Shown: in pieces, positions 5,960 to 11,495 of the stretch | Numbering within the stretch: the first letter of the stretch is position 1 | Layout: the number at the start of each line of letters is the position of its first letter | Assembly (NCBI GenBank): GCA_023437885.1 | Contig: JAEZFH010000112.1 | Span: 1 to 11,495 of the forward strand | Source: Bacillota bacterium | Lineage (GTDB): Bacteria > Bacillota > Clostridia > Lachnospirales > Lachnospiraceae | Direction: 5' to 3' | DNA length: 11,495 nucleotides | Notes under the pieces: generated by a model | Databases searched by the model: none | The model's input: the letters and a program-made list of their open reading frames with translations, nothing else | What the model was told of the DNA's origin: nothing | Made by a program: the position numbers and the translations under genes

Positions 5960-7429
5960 ATGTTATATGTAGGTGTAGATTTGGGGACCTCCTCCATCAA
6001 GCTTCTTCTGATGGAGGAAGCCGGAGAAATTAGGAATATCGTTACCAGAGAATATCCGCTGTATTTTCCGAAGCCGGGCTGGTCCGAGCAAAACCCGGAG
6101 GATTGGTATGCTGCTCTGGTGGATGGAATGAAGGAACTTACGAAGGACTGCGATAAATCTCAGATTGAAGGCATCAGCTTCAGCGGCCAGATGCATGGTA
6201 TGGTTATTCTGGATGAGATGGACCGGGTAATCCGCCCTGCGATTCTATGGAATGACGGACGCACTCAAGCAGAGTGTGATTATTTGAATCATGAAATCGG
6301 CAGGGAGAAGATCTCGGGTTACACTGCCAATATGGCCCTGACCGGCTTTACCGCGCCGAAGTTACTTTGGGTTAAGAAGCATGAGCCGGACAATTTCGCT
6401 AAAATCAAGAAGGTCATGCTTCCCAAGGATTATGTGGCATATCGGCTTTCCGGTGTTCATTGCACCGATGTATCCGATGCTTCGGGGATGCTGCTGCTGG
6501 ATGTAAAAAATAAGTGCTGGTCCAGGGAAATGCTGGAGATTTGCGGTCTGGAGGAGAAGCAGATGGCTAAAATCTTCGAATCATATCAGGTGGTTGGCAG
6601 CCTGACAGAGCAGGCAGCAGAGGAGCTGGGACTTTCCACAAAAATAAAGGTGATTGCCGGCGGCGGAGATCAAGCTGTGGCAGCAGTCGGAACCGGTACG
6701 GTAGGGGAAGGCAGATGCAATGTATCTCTTGGGACCTCCGGTGTTGTATTTATCTCTACCAGGGAGTTTGCCGTAGATGAGAATAATTCTCTGCACGCAT
6801 TTGCCCATGCGGACGGAAGGTATCATTTTATGGGCGTAATGCTCTCAGCAGCGGCCTCCAATAAATGGTGGATGGATGAGATTCTCGGAACCAAGGATTA
6901 TGGAACAGAGCAGCAGGCGATCACTAAGCTGGGTGAGAATAATGTGTACTTCCTTCCTTATCTGATGGGAGAGAGAACCCCACATAACAATCCGAAGGCA
7001 AGAGGGACTTTTATCGGTATGACGATGGATACCACCCGCGCCGACATGACTCAGGCAGTACTTGAGGGAGTGGCCTTTGCACTTCGGGATTCCTTTGAGA
7101 TAGTGAAATCTCTTGGAGTTGAGATTGACCGTATCCGCATCAACGGCGGCGGAGCAAAGAGTCCGCTCTGGTGCAGGATTATTGCGGATGTACTTAATGT
7201 CAAGGTGGATAAGATTAATTCCGCTGAGGGACCTGCTTACGGCGCTGCTATTCTGGCTGCGGTCGGCTGCGGAAGATATGCTGATGTGGAGGAGGCTGCC
7301 GGAAAGCTGATTAAGGTAATCGAGACCACGGAGCAGAATCCGGAGGAAGTGGAACGCTATAACCGGAAATACGAGGTGTTCAGAGAACTTTATCCGGCCC
7401 TCAAGGGTATTTATGACAAGATGGCTTAA
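5960..7429 (+). CDS. xylB: Xylulokinase
   Basis: A 489-residue FGGY-family kinase that phosphorylates D-xylulose to xylulose 5-phosphate in the cytoplasm, the entry to the pentose phosphate pathway. The length is typical of the family. Visible features are the N-terminal phosphate loop VDLGTSSIK (6-14), the xylulokinase substrate motif SGQMHGMVILD (75-85), KDYVAYRLSG (156-165), SDASGMLLLD (172-181), and GGGDQ (234-238), whose Asp237 corresponds to the catalytic base. The C-terminal FGGY signature with RINGGGAKSPLWCRI lies at about 370-415. AAGGAG at 5946-5951 is 8 nt before the ATG. It is divergent from xylR with its own strong promoter and appears to be transcribed alone; no xylA or transporter is next to it here. 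Related FGGY kinases have other sugars, but the motifs and the XylR neighbour support xylulose. Confidence 0.94.
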   Translation: MLYVGVDLGTSSIKLLLMEEAGEIRNIVTREYPLYFPKPGWSEQNPEDWYAALVDGMKELTKDCDKSQIEGISFSGQMHGMVILDEMDRVIRPAILWNDGRTQAECDYLNHEIGREKISGYTANMALTGFTAPKLLWVKKHEPDNFAKIKKVMLPKDYVAYRLSGVHCTDVSDASGMLLLDVKNKCWSREMLEICGLEEKQMAKIFESYQVVGSLTEQAAEELGLSTKIKVIAGGGDQAVAAVGTGTVGEGRCNVSLGTSGVVFISTREFAVDENNSLHAFAHADGRYHFMGVMLSAAASNKWWMDEILGTKDYGTEQQAITKLGENNVYFLPYLMGERTPHNNPKARGTFIGMTMDTTRADMTQAVLEGVAFALRDSFEIVKSLGVEIDRIRINGGGAKSPLWCRIIADVLNVKVDKINSAEGPAYGAAILAAVGCGRYADVEEAAGKLIKVIETTEQNPEEVERYNRKYEVFRELYPALKGIYDKMA

Positions 7430-7577
7430 GTTTGCTTACTTATTCTTATTACTGATAAGTATTTCATCGGATGGTTATTTTGCTGTATTTTTATATATTG
7501 CTGTAACCCATATTTAAAGGAATAGAAGTGATTTACGAAAGTAATAATATAAAAACATAGTTCAGATAATATTCATG

Positions 7578-7623
7578 AGCGGTTATGTAGATGCATTCTA
7601 TATGTGATACATAGCCGCTTTTT
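7578..7623 (+). terminator. Intrinsic terminator downstream of xylB
   Basis: AGCGGTTATGTA (7578-7589) pairs with TACATAGCCGCT (7608-7619) as a 12-bp stem with one G-T wobble, an 18-nt loop and an immediate run of five T. It lies about 150 bp after the xylB stop, so xylB would have a long 3' untranslated region. Confidence 0.85.
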
Positions 7624-7693
7624 ATTTATAACATGGACAATAGAATAATGCGTTAACCAATAAAATTGCGCCCATTCATACTAAACTATAATT

Positions 7694-7721
7694 TTAACAA
7701 CTTTATTTTTATAATTATAAT
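7694..7721 (+). promoter_or_regulatory. Candidate sigma-A promoter for the XRE/ABC operon
   Basis: TTAACA (7694-7699, five of six) and a perfect TATAAT (7716-7721) are spaced 16 bp. A start near 7728 would give a leader of about 180 nt that contains all of the hairpins before the regulator gene. Confidence 0.5.
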
Positions 7722-7751
7722 ACTTCTGATAAATTGTTTCTTAAAAGCGGA

Positions 7752-7820
7752 ATGCTGGTCTGGAGAAGAGACAACTTCCCCAGCAGGGGATTTCTGGCTG
7801 TTTGCAATAAAGTTTCCTGA
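7752..7820 (+). CDS. Possible 22-residue leader peptide
   Basis: ATG at 7752 opens a 22-codon frame ending in TGA at 7818-7820, encoding MLVWRRDNFPSRGFLAVCNK plus two residues. It lies fully inside the predicted leader of the XRE/ABC operon, overlaps both competing hairpins, and ends on the base before the 7821-7839 hairpin. The ribosome site is poor (AGCGG very close to the ATG), there is no secretion signal, and a frame this short can occur by chance, so confidence is low. Confidence 0.2.
   Translation: MLVWRRDNFPSRGFLAVCNKVS
7760..7790 (+). promoter_or_regulatory. Two mutually exclusive leader hairpins
   Basis: CTGGAGAAG (7760-7768) pairs with CTTCCCCAG (7775-7783) over nine positions with one A-C mismatch and a 6-nt loop. 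TCCCC (7777-7781) also pairs perfectly with GGGGA (7786-7790) around an AGCA loop. The two share 7777-7783 and cannot form together, as in attenuator leaders. No terminator U-run follows either one. Confidence 0.4.
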
Positions 7821-7839
7821 CGGTTGATTTTTTCAACCG
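7821..7839. repeat. 7-bp perfect inverted repeat upstream of the XRE regulator
   Basis: CGGTTGA (7821-7827) and TCAACCG (7833-7839) are exact reverse complements around TTTTT. As DNA, the arms are centred 12 bp apart, about one helical turn, fitting an operator for the XRE regulator encoded next; as RNA it is a stable 7-bp hairpin without a following U-run. Confidence 0.6.
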
Positions 7840-7857
7840 AAGTATCGTATCATTCTA

Positions 7858-7886
7858 TTGATTTACCATATTTATCGGATTATCAT
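7858..7886 (+). promoter_or_regulatory. Alternative proximal promoter for the XRE regulator
   Basis: TTGATT (7858-7863) and TATCAT (7881-7886) are spaced exactly 17 bp. A start near 7893 would leave only about 14 nt before the ATG at 7907, barely including the ribosome site AGAGGTG (7893-7899), so this is less convincing than the upstream promoter. Confidence 0.3.
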
Positions 7887-7906
7887 AAAAGTAGAGGTGA
7901 ATAGAT

Positions 7907-9055
7907 ATGAGAGAAATTAATATATCCATGGTTATTGCCGCAAAGAGAAAAGAAAAGGGGGTTACTCAGGATGAACTTGCGGAATTCATCGGTGTCTCAA
8001 AAGCATCGGTATCCAAGTGGGAGACGGCGCAGAGTTATCCTGATATAACTCTTCTTCCGCAGCTTGCGGCGTATTTTAATATCAGCATAGATGAGCTGAT
8101 CGGATATCTGCCGCAGATGACAGCGCAGGATATCCGCAAAACCTACCGTCGTTTGGCTGATGATTTTGGTAAAAAGCCGTTTGATCAAGTGCTTTCCGAA
8201 TGCCGGGTGGTGATCAAGAAATACTATTCGTGTTATCCGTTGCTCTTAAAAATGGCACTCTTACTGCTTAATTATTGTTCCCTTTTGAAAGAAGAAGAAA
8301 GACAGCAGGCTTTATTACAGGAAATTGTAGATCTATGTGTTCGGATTAAAACGGAAGGCAATGATGCCCAGCTTACCAGACAGGCAAATTCTATCGAAGC
8401 GATCAGCCGGCTTTCTCTCAGACAGCCGCAGCAGGTGCTGGAGCTGCTTGGTGAAAACAGTATACCCATCTCCAATGACGATATGTTACTGGCTTCCGCT
8501 CATCAGATGACCGGGAACATTGAAAAAGCCAAGCTGATTCTGCAGGCCGGCCTGTATCAGCATTTGATCAGTCTGATAGAAACCGCGCATTCCTATTTAT
8601 TCCTGATTATTGAAGATGCGGAGAAATTTGAAGAGGCTCTGCACCGGTTTATCCGGTTGTCAGATATCTTTCATGTGGAAAGTCTGAACCCGAACTCGCT
8701 CTGCCAGCTTTACTATATTGCTGCCCACGGATATGCCGTACGCAGCAACAAGGAAAAGGCATTGGATATGCTTAACAGGTATACAGACATCTGCACAGCC
8801 TTTCTGCTTCCGTTTAAACTGAAAAGTGACTGCTTCTTTGACCGAATTGAAGAGTGGTTTTGTGATGCGGATATTGATTTGCAGGCCCCGAGAGATGAAA
8901 AAACCATCAGAAGCAGCATTTTGCAAAGTGTTTTGGAAAACCCTGCTTTTCACATCCTGGACAGCGAGCCGGGATATAAAAGCATCGTTCATAAATTAAC
9001 CGCATTTGCGGATCAAAAGCAAACGGAAGGAGCGAATTTTAAGGATGGACATTAG
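7907..9055 (+). CDS. XRE-family transcriptional regulator with TPR-like sensor region
   Basis: A 382-residue cytoplasmic regulator. Residues 5-65 are a Cro/CI-type helix-turn-helix: VTQDELAEFIGVSKASVSKWE (19-39) is the DNA-binding core and PDITLLPQLAAYFNISIDELIGY closes the fold. The rest is almost all amphipathic helix; 191-220 (DDMLLASAHQMTGNIEKAKLILQ...) and 266-296 (CQLYYIAAHGYAVRSNKEKALDML...) look like tetratricopeptide pairs. HTH plus TPR is the layout of RRNPP peptide-sensing regulators, but many similar clostridial proteins have no known ligand. AGAGGTG lies 7 nt before the ATG. Its 3' end overlaps the next gene by 11 nt, so it is co-transcribed with the ABC transporter and probably controls it and itself, perhaps through the inverted repeat at 7821-7839. 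I do not recognise a named orthologue. Confidence 0.85.
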   Translation: MREINISMVIAAKRKEKGVTQDELAEFIGVSKASVSKWETAQSYPDITLLPQLAAYFNISIDELIGYLPQMTAQDIRKTYRRLADDFGKKPFDQVLSECRVVIKKYYSCYPLLLKMALLLLNYCSLLKEEERQQALLQEIVDLCVRIKTEGNDAQLTRQANSIEAISRLSLRQPQQVLELLGENSIPISNDDMLLASAHQMTGNIEKAKLILQAGLYQHLISLIETAHSYLFLIIEDAEKFEEALHRFIRLSDIFHVESLNPNSLCQLYYIAAHGYAVRSNKEKALDMLNRYTDICTAFLLPFKLKSDCFFDRIEEWFCDADIDLQAPRDEKTIRSSILQSVLENPAFHILDSEPGYKSIVHKLTAFADQKQTEGANFKDGH

Positions 9056-9239
9056 TCAATTATTACCGATTCTTATCCCTTTGGTGATTCTGGAAGTGGT
9101 GCTGACCGGTGCGTCACTGATCCACATCTTCACCCACAAGACCTACAAGCACGGGAATCGTGTACTCTGGGTGATCATAAGCTTTATTAACATTATCGGA
9201 CCGGTGCTTTATTTTCTAATTGGCAGGAGTGAAGAATAA
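9045..9239 (+). CDS. PLDc_N-type small membrane protein (YxlE-like)
   Basis: A 64-residue protein with two membrane segments, residues about 5-27 and 40-59, joined by a short basic loop (HKTYKHGNR). The second segment, LWVIISFINIIGPVLYFLIGR, matches the PLDc_N pattern seen in YxlE and the N-termini of cardiolipin synthases; no phospholipase catalytic HKD motif is present, so it is a membrane partner rather than an enzyme. Its exact role is unknown. ATG at 9045 is used because it overlaps the regulator's end and the protein then starts just before the first helix; AGGAG at 9028-9032 is 12 nt upstream, a little long. Its TAA shares one base with the next ATG, showing translational coupling to the ATPase. 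Confidence 0.8.
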   Translation: MDISQLLPILIPLVILEVVLTGASLIHIFTHKTYKHGNRVLWVIISFINIIGPVLYFLIGRSEE

Positions 9240-10144
9240 TGGATATTCTCACAATAGAAAAATTGTACAAAAGCTTTGGGAACAATAAGGTCATAGATGG
9301 TCTTTCCTTTTCGGTGCCGGAGCATTCGATATTCGGCTTTATCGGACAGAATGGCGCCGGTAAGACCACAACGATGAAGATGATATTGGGACTTTTGAAA
9401 GCAGACAGCGGAAAAGTGCTGGTCTGCGGTGAGTCTGTCAATTTCGGACAAACGAAAACCAATAAGTACATCGGTTATCTGCCCGATGTGCCGGAATTCT
9501 ATCCGTATATGCGTCCGAAAGAATACCTAAGGCTATGCGGAGACATCACCGGCATCCCTGCCGGTCAGATAAAAAGCCGCAGCGAGGAGCTTCTGGCGCT
9601 GGTGGGCCTTGATGGTGTCAATAAAAAAATAGGAGGGTTCTCACGCGGCATGAAGCAACGGCTTGGAATCGCCCAGGCACTCTTAAATGAACCAAAGCTG
9701 CTTATCTGCGACGAGCCGACCTCAGCGCTTGACCCAATTGGCAGAAAAGAAATTCTTGATATTCTGCTTGCTGTCAAGGGAAAGGTTACTGTTGTATTTT
9801 CCACACATATCCTTGCTGATGTGGAACGTATCTGCGATCATGTGGCAGTGTTAAAAAACGGCGGATTAGCGATTGGCGGTACCTTATCAGAGCTTAAGGC
9901 GAAGCGTAAAGCGGACAGCCTGCTTATTGAATTTATGGCGAAAGCGGATAAGGAAAAATTTATTGCTCTATTCGACGGGGCGAATGATACCCAGACAGAA
10001 ACAAGTGTCATGATACGGACAGATAACCTTAGCGCGACGCAAGCAAGAGTGCTTGAACTGCTTGCCGGAGAAAAGCTGCTGCTGCGAAGGCTTGAAATCG
10101 CAGAACCAACGATAGAAAACCTTTTTTTGGAGGCGATACAATGA
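9239..10144 (+). CDS. ABC transporter ATP-binding protein (YxlF-like)
   Basis: A 301-residue ABC ATPase that powers the permease encoded next. Walker A is GQNGAGKT (36-43); the Q-loop position reads YLPDVPEFY with Asp83 in place of Gln, as is common in this subfamily; the signature is FSRGMKQRLGIAQALL (134-149); Walker B is LLICDEPTSALD (154-165); the switch His is His190 in STHIL. The C-terminal 80 residues form the extra domain typical of bacitracin/antibiotic-type and YxlF exporters. AGGAG (9225-9229) is 9 nt before the ATG. It starts in the stop of the PLDc_N gene and overlaps the permease by 4 nt (ATGA). Export of a peptide, lipid or antibiotic is likely; the cargo cannot be inferred. 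Confidence 0.94.
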   Translation: MDILTIEKLYKSFGNNKVIDGLSFSVPEHSIFGFIGQNGAGKTTTMKMILGLLKADSGKVLVCGESVNFGQTKTNKYIGYLPDVPEFYPYMRPKEYLRLCGDITGIPAGQIKSRSEELLALVGLDGVNKKIGGFSRGMKQRLGIAQALLNEPKLLICDEPTSALDPIGRKEILDILLAVKGKVTVVFSTHILADVERICDHVAVLKNGGLAIGGTLSELKAKRKADSLLIEFMAKADKEKFIALFDGANDTQTETSVMIRTDNLSATQARVLELLAGEKLLLRRLEIAEPTIENLFLEAIQ

Positions 10145-10905
10145 GAGTCTATTATGCTTTTGTCAAAAAGGAATTTACCGAGAATCTCCGCACCTATAAA
10201 ATGATGCTCATGATTGTTGTATTTTTGATCTTTGGCGTGATGAATCCGCTTTTTGCAAAATTCACCCCCGAAATACTGAAAGCTGCAGGCCTTGATGCAT
10301 CCGCACTCGGAATGGGTGCGCCCACTGCGTTTGATAGCTTTGTCCAGTTTTTCAAAAATGTCGGACAAATGGGGCTGCTGGTGCTTGCCATCGTTTTCAG
10401 CGGTATCATGGCAAATGAATTTACCAAAGGTACGCTGATCAACATACTGACAAAGGGGATGAAACGCAGCACGGTCATTCTTGCAAAATTCACGGTTGCA
10501 GTGGTTATATGGACAATTGCTTATCTGCTCTGCCTTGGAGTCACCTATGCCTATACCTCTTATTATTTTGCTATAGAGGATTTGAGCAATGCATTCTTAG
10601 CTTTCTCAGGTATGTGGCTGTTCGGGGTGCTGCTGGTTGCGCTTATCCTTTTGGGCGGTGTACTGTTTAAAAGTACTTATGGAAGTCTGCTTTTTACCGG
10701 TGGGATTGTTGTTGTCTTGACGATTGTTAATATTGCACCGAATCTGCGTAAGTATAATCCGGTTACTTTATCCGCCGAAAACATGGAGTTGATTATGGCA
10801 CAAAAAGCTGCATCGGATTTTATACCGGCTGTTATTCTTTGTGGGGTTTTGGTTATCATTTCTGTTGTTGCTTCAATAGCGGTGTTTAATAAAAAGCAGC
10901 TATAG
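10141..10905 (+). CDS. ABC-2 type permease (YxlG-like)
   Basis: A 254-residue integral membrane protein with six predicted helices at about 21-39, 74-91, 116-140, 158-176, 182-199 and 227-249, the standard ABC-2 permease layout. Between helices 2 and 3 the EFTKGTLINILTKGMKRS segment (93-110) is the typical cytoplasmic coupling region of this family. The loop between helices 1 and 2 (about 40-73) is probably extracellular. GGAGG (10129-10133) is 7 nt before the ATG, which overlaps the ATPase stop. It completes the exporter with the preceding ATPase, presumably as a dimer of each. The gene is full length. Confidence 0.9.
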   Translation: MRVYYAFVKKEFTENLRTYKMMLMIVVFLIFGVMNPLFAKFTPEILKAAGLDASALGMGAPTAFDSFVQFFKNVGQMGLLVLAIVFSGIMANEFTKGTLINILTKGMKRSTVILAKFTVAVVIWTIAYLLCLGVTYAYTSYYFAIEDLSNAFLAFSGMWLFGVLLVALILLGGVLFKSTYGSLLFTGGIVVVLTIVNIAPNLRKYNPVTLSAENMELIMAQKAASDFIPAVILCGVLVIISVVASIAVFNKKQL

Positions 10906-10944
10906 AATGAGAGGTATCGATCTAAGATAAACAAACAGAAGCAG

Positions 10945-10990
10945 GGCTGCTATGTATCCGTCCGGTATGGATGGGAACATGACAGCCTTT
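10945..10990 (+). terminator. Terminator of the XRE/ABC operon
   Basis: GGCTG (10945-10949) pairs with CAGCC (10983-10987), continuing inward through one mismatch and a G-T pair to ATGT/ACAT (10952-10955 with 10977-10980) and, past a bulge, to ATCC/GGAT (10956-10959 with 10969-10972). Only TTT then AAT follows, so the U-run is short; its place 40 bp after the permease stop supports it. Confidence 0.65.
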
Positions 10991-11018
10991 AATATTTGGA
11001 AGGCAGTCACCAAAAAGA

Positions 11019-11047
11019 TTGTCCTATGGTAATATATGTTGTATGAT
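11019..11047 (+). promoter_or_regulatory. Candidate promoter of the exonuclease gene
   Basis: TTGTCC (11019-11024) and TATGAT (11042-11047, five of six) have a 17-bp spacer, giving a start near 11054 and a leader of about 55 nt. It follows directly after the operon terminator, which makes an independent promoter likely here. Confidence 0.45.
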
Positions 11048-11109
11048 ATTTTGGTCTGCTCATCTGCTGACCTATAAAAGCAAATACATAAACCGGATAG
11101 GAGAAATAC

Positions 11110-11495
11110 ATGGCTAAATTACTAATTATTGACGGGCATAACCTGCTCTTTCAAATGTTCTTCGGAATGCCTTCCAGGATATTGAATAAGGACGGAAAGG
11201 CAATTCATGGTACTCTGGGCTTTGTCGGAGGTCTTGTTAATATCATTAAAATGGTTGAGCCTACCCATATGATTGTGATATTTGACAGGGACAAAGGCAA
11301 TGAAAGGGTTGCGATCAATTCAGACTATAAAGCAAACCGCATTGATTATTCTGCTGTGCCTGAGGAGGAGAATCCCTTTACCCAATTGCCGGATATTTTC
11401 CGGGCACTGGATGATATGAAAATTAAATATGCGGAGATCAATGGCTTTGAAGCGGATGATGTGGCAGCAAGCTATGCGATCAAGTATCACAGCCG
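11110..11495 (+). CDS. 5'-3' exonuclease / flap-nuclease family protein (3' end missing)
   Basis: The first 128 residues of a PIN/FEN-fold nuclease related to the 5'-3' exonuclease domain of DNA polymerase I. Metal-binding residues are visible: Asp8 in LLIIDGHNLLF, Asp59 in MIVIFDRD, and Glu114, Asp116 and Asp117 in NGFEADDVAAS. The DNA-contact segment DYKANR is at 72-77. Such enzymes cut 5' flaps during replication and repair. AGGAG (11099-11103) lies 6 nt before the ATG. Because the gene runs off the edge, a stand-alone exonuclease (about 300 residues, like YpcP) cannot be formally separated from a full polymerase I; the variant DGHNLLFQMFFGMP start favours the stand-alone type. Confidence 0.88.
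   Translation, partial: MAKLLIIDGHNLLFQMFFGMPSRILNKDGKAIHGTLGFVGGLVNIIKMVEPTHMIVIFDRDKGNERVAINSDYKANRIDYSAVPEEENPFTQLPDIFRALDDMKIKYAEINGFEADDVAASYAIKYHS

Larger units (their letters stand above)
7430..7906. other. 477-bp non-coding region: xylB terminator and leader of the XRE/ABC operon
   Basis: The left half is AT-rich and holds only a weak hairpin (7438-7443 with 7455-7460) and then a strong terminator (7578-7623). The right half holds a promoter (7694-7721), competing hairpins, a possible 22-codon reading frame, a 7-bp inverted repeat and a second weaker promoter just before the regulator gene. No longer gene is supported. Confidence 0.6.

Noticed and set aside
7571..7605. Ten-codon frame MSGYVDAFYM as a signal peptide gene for the TPR-like regulator
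   Set aside because: It lies within the xylB terminator stem-loop and has no ribosome site.
9006..9044. An upstream start for the PLDc_N gene adding 13 basic residues
   Set aside because: It would give a 50-nt overlap with the regulator gene and a charged extension not seen in this short family; the start at 9045 fits better.

Overview
The window reads as a chromosomal segment from a spore-forming, low-to-mid GC Firmicute, most likely a Lachnospiraceae-type (clostridial cluster XIV) anaerobe. Supporting this are an AddA-type recombination nuclease, a small acid-soluble spore protein, strong GGAGG-type ribosome sites, a sigma-A promoter with near-consensus boxes, and XylR (ROK)/XylB xylose genes. 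The genus is an inference; no RNA gene or marker fixes it. No CRISPR array, insertion sequence, tRNA or rRNA was found.

Layout. (1) 2-3133: the 3' five-sixths or so of addA, a helicase-nuclease subunit, carrying an unusual 24-bp tandem repeat that encodes an 8-residue hydrophilic repeat inside the helicase part. (2) 3134-3657: a spacer with palindromes, then a 63-aa spore protein gene behind a possible sigma-G promoter. (3) 3658-4395: a HAD-superfamily hydrolase. (4) 4416-4460: a long hairpin serving as a shared terminator between the convergent HAD and xylR genes. (5) 4519-5679 (minus) and 5960-7429 (plus): a divergent XylR-like ROK repressor and xylulokinase, separated by a 280-bp control region with a TTGACA-N17-TATAGT promoter flanked by two imperfect palindromes that look like XylR operators. 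(6) 7430-7906: a non-coding stretch with the xylB-side terminator, then a probable promoter and a structured leader that may encode a 22-residue peptide. (7) 7907-10905: a tightly overlapping four-gene operon of an XRE/TPR-like regulator, a PLDc_N small membrane protein, an ABC ATPase and an ABC-2 permease. (8) 10945-10990 terminator, then the start of a 5'-3' exonuclease gene that runs off the right edge.

How the genes work together. XylR probably represses xylB in the absence of xylose; xylB would feed xylulose 5-phosphate into the pentose phosphate pathway, but no xylose isomerase or transporter gene is in the window. The four-gene operon resembles the YxlE-YxlF-YxlG arrangement of Bacillus, with an XRE/TPR-like regulator in place of the sigma/anti-sigma pair; it is probably an inducible exporter or envelope-stress module with unknown cargo. 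The best candidates for something undescribed are the in-frame minisatellite in addA and the leader upstream of the XRE/ABC operon.
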